The notes below the pieces were generated by a model that saw only the letters and a program-made list of their open reading frames with translations, did no database searches and was not told where the DNA came from. A stretch of 64,000 nt of DNA, taken from positions 1-64,000 of the forward strand of contig NZ_WHOA01000141.1 of NCBI RefSeq assembly GCF_013141715.1, read 5' to 3'. Source of the DNA: Paenibacillus phytorum (GTDB lineage: Bacteria; Bacillota; Bacilli; Paenibacillales; NBRC-103111). Of this stretch, positions 60,483 to 64,000 are shown piece after piece; the stretch's first letter is position 1, and each line of letters begins with the position of its first letter. Both the position numbers and the translations under genes were made by a program.

Positions 60483-61822
60483 CAGATCACTTCTTCTTTT
60501 TTCGAATTTGTCGTTGACAGAATATACAAGCTATTCAAATACCAGCAAAAAGGAATGATGAATTGAACAGTAGATAAGGTGTTATCCGACAAGGAATATA
60601 GAAAGAACGCCAGGATGAACGCCACGTAGTAAATCTTAATTCTCTGCGGGATTACTCGATAGATCATTCCAAATAAGACTAGTAACGATAGAAACAACAG
60701 GCTGCATCCGATATAACCAGCATCATAATAAAAGCGGATGTACTCGTTATGGGGAACCACAAAACCTTCATATAAACTCCCGTCATTCGCAACGGTAACC
60801 GCACCTAGCCCTCTACCTGTCAGGGGGGAATCTTTCACCCCTTTTAAGAAGTAGCTCCATGCTTCTGTTCTTCCAGACAAGTCAATTCCTGTACCTGTCT
60901 GGCGTTCGAACGAACGCTTTGTCATATTGTCCCACTGCACATAGACGGCTCCACCGATCAAGGCCAAGAAACATAGCAGCGGGATTATTAAGATTAGCTT
61001 CCCTTTGATATACTGCTTAACCATATCGAAGAAATAGTAAGCAGCCATGGCCAGCATGGCGAGGATAGGTCCTCTAGTTCCCGTAGCGATCAGAATCGCA
61101 AAGTTAGCAGCCAATGTACAATAATAAAACTTGGCTTGCAGTGGATTGCGTTTGGTCTCTATTAAGGCAACCGTAATGCCTAGAAAAGCTAGCATCGCCA
61201 AATGGGGTGCGATATTCGCCCCTTGTACCCGAATGGCTCCCGTGAATTCCACATTGAGAAACGAATACAGATGAGCCAATTGAAGGAGCGCCCCAGTTCC
61301 AACACTTACCAATGGCAGCAGACAAATAATCCGGATATGCCTTTGAGCCGTCCCTTTATTCCATTTAATCATGAGAAAAAAGAAGGGAAGCGTCAGTCCG
61401 ATAAATGCTTTCAAGGTGAGTGATAACGTCAGCCTTGGGTGCCAATCTGAGAAGAAGATGGTAAGGAATAACATGCTGGCGATAGCTGCTATGGGATAGA
61501 TGAACTTCCATCGAAGTCCGTTTTGCAGCATACAGGGAACTAACAGAATTAAAATTCCAAGTTTATAAAGAGAAATAATCTCTAGACCAGGTACATTCGC
61601 TTCGACGATATAGTTAAACGATATAGCGGTCGATAAAAGGACTAGATAACTCATTTTCTCCGGCTGGTAGATGGCATAAATGAATGAGAAAAGCACGCCC
61701 AGCCCCAAGATACTGAACAGAGGCTGATAAGCAGCCGCTACACCCACCATGACTGCAAGAAGTACATAGACCGCACCATAATACATCGGTTTTTTGAGCT
61801 GAATTGGAAGATCCGTCGTCAT
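60482..61822 (-). CDS. O-antigen ligase/polymerase family protein (Wzy-like) 2
   Basis: A 446-aa polytopic protein, about eleven hydrophobic segments. The Wzy_C motifs GTRGPILAMLAMAAY and SPLTGRGLGAVTVAND, with PHNEYIRFYYDAGYIG near residue 370, are clear. ATG at 61822 follows GAGG; GTG at 61834 is less likely. One of the two Wzy-like proteins probably polymerises the repeat unit, the other may ligate or polymerise a different glycan. Confidence 0.92.
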   Translation of the reverse strand: MTTDLPIQLKKPMYYGAVYVLLAVMVGVAAAYQPLFSILGLGVLFSFIYAIYQPEKMSYLVLLSTAISFNYIVEANVPGLEIISLYKLGILILLVPCMLQNGLRWKFIYPIAAIASMLFLTIFFSDWHPRLTLSLTLKAFIGLTLPFFFLMIKWNKGTAQRHIRIICLLPLVSVGTGALLQLAHLYSFLNVEFTGAIRVQGANIAPHLAMLAFLGITVALIETKRNPLQAKFYYCTLAANFAILIATGTRGPILAMLAMAAYYFFDMVKQYIKGKLILIIPLLCFLALIGGAVYVQWDNMTKRSFERQTGTGIDLSGRTEAWSYFLKGVKDSPLTGRGLGAVTVANDGSLYEGFVVPHNEYIRFYYDAGYIGCSLLFLSLLVLFGMIYRVIPQRIKIYYVAFILAFFLYSLSDNTLSTVQFIIPFCWYLNSLYILSTTNSKKEEVI

Positions 61823-61830
61823 CAGTATCC

Positions 61831-62763
61831 TCACCCTATTAAGCGCATTTTTCCACGTCTACTGAGCGTGTCTAGCGTGCCTTTTATGCTTTGCATTCGG
61901 CATGTAATCAGCAGTTTTCTTCCTTCGGTACGCGCGAACAAGGCATCTACGACAATGTAGAGCACCTTGCTTGCAACTTTACCGAGAAGAACAAGCTTGC
62001 TGATTTGACTTTTATGCATCGAGCCATTCGTAACACCTTGATAATAATAGCGCTGCTTGATCCAATCTTTCGTCAAGCGGCTATCTGGGATGAAGTGATC
62101 GACCACCATGGAAGGCTGATAAAGAATAGCCTTCCCTTCTTTCTTCATCTGCTCAAATATCCAGGATTCCTCTCCAGACAGCAGCAGTGTCCCCTTCCTC
62201 CCTAAGTCGGTTGGGAACAAATACTTGTCGTGAAAGGATTTGCGAATCGCCATATTCGCGCCAAAGGGATGCCTGTTCATCGGATATTCATGCACAGTTG
62301 CTCCCATGTCAACAATCGTATAGGGCAGCTCCAGCTCTTCGATCAGCCATTTCGGCCGTTCACTTTCGAAACGAGGTCGAATCACACCTCCCATCGCATA
62401 TACATCTTGTCGAGTATCCAAGGTGTCTATGATGGTGCGAATCCATTCCATGCAAGGAACTGCATCATCATCGAGAAAGGCGACAATATCACCCTTAGCT
62501 TCTTGAATACCTCTATTTCGCGCAGCCGAAAGCCCTTGTGTTTGTTCAAATAGATAATGAACATCCGTGCCCCCTGCTTGACGCTGAATAAACGATTGTG
62601 AGATCTCTCGCGTATGATCTGTGGAATTGTTATCCACAATGAGAATCTCAGCTTTGTCTATAGCCTTTAAAGCAGGTAACGAGTTCAAGGTGATTTGAAG
62701 CAAATCCGCACGATTATAGGTACAGATGACAATGGATACCCTTGGTTTAGGATGAATTAGCAC
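61831..62763 (-). CDS. Glycosyltransferase family 2
   Basis: A 310-aa GT-A enzyme, opening VSIVICTYNRADLLQITL with the metal-binding DDD motif FLDDDAVP near residue 96 and a WIFEQMK motif later. It starts at GTG (62763) behind AAGGAG. The C-terminal part contains no membrane helix. It follows the priming transferase by 29 bp. Confidence 0.94.
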   Translation of the reverse strand: MLIHPKPRVSIVICTYNRADLLQITLNSLPALKAIDKAEILIVDNNSTDHTREISQSFIQRQAGGTDVHYLFEQTQGLSAARNRGIQEAKGDIVAFLDDDAVPCMEWIRTIIDTLDTRQDVYAMGGVIRPRFESERPKWLIEELELPYTIVDMGATVHEYPMNRHPFGANMAIRKSFHDKYLFPTDLGRKGTLLLSGEESWIFEQMKKEGKAILYQPSMVVDHFIPDSRLTKDWIKQRYYYQGVTNGSMHKSQISKLVLLGKVASKVLYIVVDALFARTEGRKLLITCRMQSIKGTLDTLSRRGKMRLIG

Positions 62764-62792
62764 GATGGTGTTACTCCTTTCCCTTCTGTTCT

Positions 62793-63509
62793 CTAAAAGG
62801 CATCTTTGGAGCCAAGAAGGACCGAAACTGTTTTCAAGATGATTTTCAAATCATAGAAAATGCTTCGTTCTCTGATGTAAGTCAAATCGAGTTCAACCAT
62901 TTGTTCGAAGCTTAAATTACTTCGTCCGCTGACTTGCCATAAACCCGTGCAACCAGGTGTAACGGCCAATCGCTTCTTCTCGTATGGTGTATACTCACTA
63001 ACTTCATTCGGCAAAGCTGGTCTTGGTCCAACCAAGCTCATGTCACCGACGAGTACGTTCCACAATTGTGGCAACTCATCTATACTTGTTTTGCGCAGTA
63101 ATCGTCCAACGCGTGTAACGCGAGGATCATTCTTCATTTTAAACATTGCGCCTTCAACTTCATTCTGACTCATCAACTGCTGTTTCAGCTCTTCCGCATT
63201 GGACACCATCGAGCGAAACTTGTACATCGGGAACAGGTTTTCGTCTTTACCTACTCGATTTTGTTTGAAGAAAACTGAGCCTTTAGGATCTTCCACTTTA
63301 ATCCAGATAGCAATGATGATAAATAACGGTGTCAGGAAGAGAATGCCCACGATGGACAGCATAATATCGAGCATACGCTTTACAAACAAATAGGAAGCAG
63401 CGCTTTTCCGTTCTTGCGGTCTAGGAGTAGTAGCTGTGTAGTAGCTCTTCTGGGGAATTTTTTGCGGTCCCAGATACTCATAATCCTCCTGCAGTTCGCG
63501 CAAGCTCAT
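62793..63509 (-). CDS. Priming sugar transferase (undecaprenyl-phosphate sugar phosphotransferase)
   Basis: A 238-aa bacterial sugar transferase that moves a sugar-1-phosphate from a UDP-sugar to undecaprenyl phosphate, starting the repeat unit. A single membrane segment lies near residues 47-70. Conserved motifs are KRMLDIMLS, MYKFRSM, TSIDELPQLWNVL, GPRPALP and TGLWQVSGRSNLSF. It lacks the long N-terminal domain of WbaP/CpsE types. ATG at 63509 follows GGAGG, inside the end of galU. Confidence 0.95.
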   Translation of the reverse strand: MSLRELQEDYEYLGPQKIPQKSYYTATTPRPQERKSAASYLFVKRMLDIMLSIVGILFLTPLFIIIAIWIKVEDPKGSVFFKQNRVGKDENLFPMYKFRSMVSNAEELKQQLMSQNEVEGAMFKMKNDPRVTRVGRLLRKTSIDELPQLWNVLVGDMSLVGPRPALPNEVSEYTPYEKKRLAVTPGCTGLWQVSGRSNLSFEQMVELDLTYIRERSIFYDLKIILKTVSVLLGSKDAF

Positions 63510-64000
63510 GGTCTACACCTCCCAAATGTTCTAAAATTGGTGCATATTGCTCCTTGATAAGGATGGCAGCCATCGCTTCAAGTACATCGGGCCGAAGATC
63601 TTTACTCTCCAAGGCGAACGCCATTGTCGTGAGAATGTAACCAAGACGTTCACCCACATCATAACGGATTCCGTCAAAATGATACGCCAGCACTCGTTCT
63701 ATTTGATTAAGCTTCTGAATCGCGTCTGTCAGCTGAATTTCTCCGCCAGCGCCTTTCTCCTGAAGCTCCAAAAATTCAAAGATTTTAGGGGAGAACACAT
63801 ATCTACCCATAATGGCAAGATTGGAAGGGGCTGTGCCTAATTTTGGTTTCTCAACCAAGTCTTTCACTTGATACAGGCGGTTATTTTGCTCACCTGGATC
63901 AATGACGCCGTAACGATTGGTAAGCTCTGGCGGTACGGTTTGTACGCCAATAACTGAATTTTCTGATAATTCATATTGCTGAATGAGCTGTTTTAGGCAG
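63478..64000 (-). CDS. galU: UTP-glucose-1-phosphate uridylyltransferase, N-terminus outside the window
   Basis: The reading frame is open to the edge of the window, so the gene is partial. The C-terminal 173 residues show GalU features: VPPELTNRYGVIDPG, VEKP, LAIMGRYVFSP, and a GGEIQLTDAIQ motif. GalU makes UDP-glucose, the substrate of ugd. Its stop lies 31 bp inside the priming transferase gene. The frame's apparent GTG start at 63867 is internal and not real. Confidence 0.93.
   Translation of the reverse strand, partial: CLKQLIQQYELSENSVIGVQTVPPELTNRYGVIDPGEQNNRLYQVKDLVEKPKLGTAPSNLAIMGRYVFSPKIFEFLELQEKGAGGEIQLTDAIQKLNQIERVLAYHFDGIRYDVGERLGYILTTMAFALESKDLRPDVLEAMAAILIKEQYAPILEHLGGVDHELARTAGGL

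Noticed and set aside
1..64000. tRNA, rRNA, riboswitch, CRISPR and insertion sequence signals
   Set aside because: I looked through the gaps and saw no conserved tRNA or rRNA sequence, no T-box or riboswitch core, no regularly spaced repeat-spacer array, and no transposase gene. Reading by eye can miss small structured RNAs.

Overview
The window looks like a Paenibacillus-type chromosome segment (endospore-forming, low-to-mid GC Bacillota). The evidence is a GerA/GerB/GerC germinant-receptor operon, a YhcN/YlaJ-type spore lipoprotein, a CcpN-PPDK regulatory protein-GlpX cluster, strong GGAGG ribosome-binding sites, frequent GTG/TTG starts, and many ORFs of unknown function of the kind common in that genus. 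No rRNA, tRNA, CRISPR array, insertion sequence or prophage was seen.

Layout. 0-4.2 kb: an atypical SDR oxidoreductase, two adjacent Gfo/Idh/MocA sugar dehydrogenases and an FG-GAP-like protein, all on the minus strand. 4.3-9.9 kb: a gluconeogenesis module on the minus strand. pckA, ccpN, the PPDK regulatory protein gene and glpX form one probable operon, followed by rpoN (sigma-54) with its own promoter under a CcpA-type cre site. 10-14.3 kb: a two-subunit chromate transporter, a small conserved protein, a YitT-family membrane protein, a spore lipoprotein and an EamA exporter. 14.4-18.1 kb: a gerA-family operon behind a sigma-G-type promoter. 18.2-24.5 kb: small unknown genes, catalase, a 3-hydroxyacid dehydrogenase-like enzyme, and a PadR / pentapeptide-repeat / 14-TM MFS operon. 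24.5-28.7 kb: lacZ divergent from an AraC regulator. 28.7-40.2 kb: a dense signalling region with a PAS hybrid kinase, an operon of a 1382-aa hybrid kinase with CheR, CheB and a REC-kinase, ribosomal protein L25, and a PAS sensor kinase.

40.3-45.4 kb is an accessory region in decay. It holds a methyltransferase, a Cys-rich pentapeptide protein, a NUDIX hydrolase, a ParB-like protein, two pseudogenes with internal deletions (an alpha/beta hydrolase and an SDR), and two kinds of GC-rich intergenic repeat.

45.4-64 kb is a large minus-strand exopolysaccharide locus. Its upstream end leaves the window inside a galU-like gene. It runs through a priming sugar transferase, GT2, two Wzy-like polymerases/ligases, a WecG/TagA glycosyltransferase, a flippase, GT2, three GT4 enzymes, UDP-glucose dehydrogenase and a GDP-mannose pyrophosphorylase. 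Two secreted glycoside hydrolases, a GH26-PA14 mannanase and an unassigned clan-A-like enzyme with a discoidin domain, follow. The precursor genes point to a polymer containing mannose, glucose and glucuronate, with dedicated secreted hydrolases.

Three genes (ccpN, the PadR gene and the SAM methyltransferase) have a good ribosome-binding site and conserved N-terminal residues, but no ATG, GTG or TTG at the right distance. They may start at AUC or AUA.
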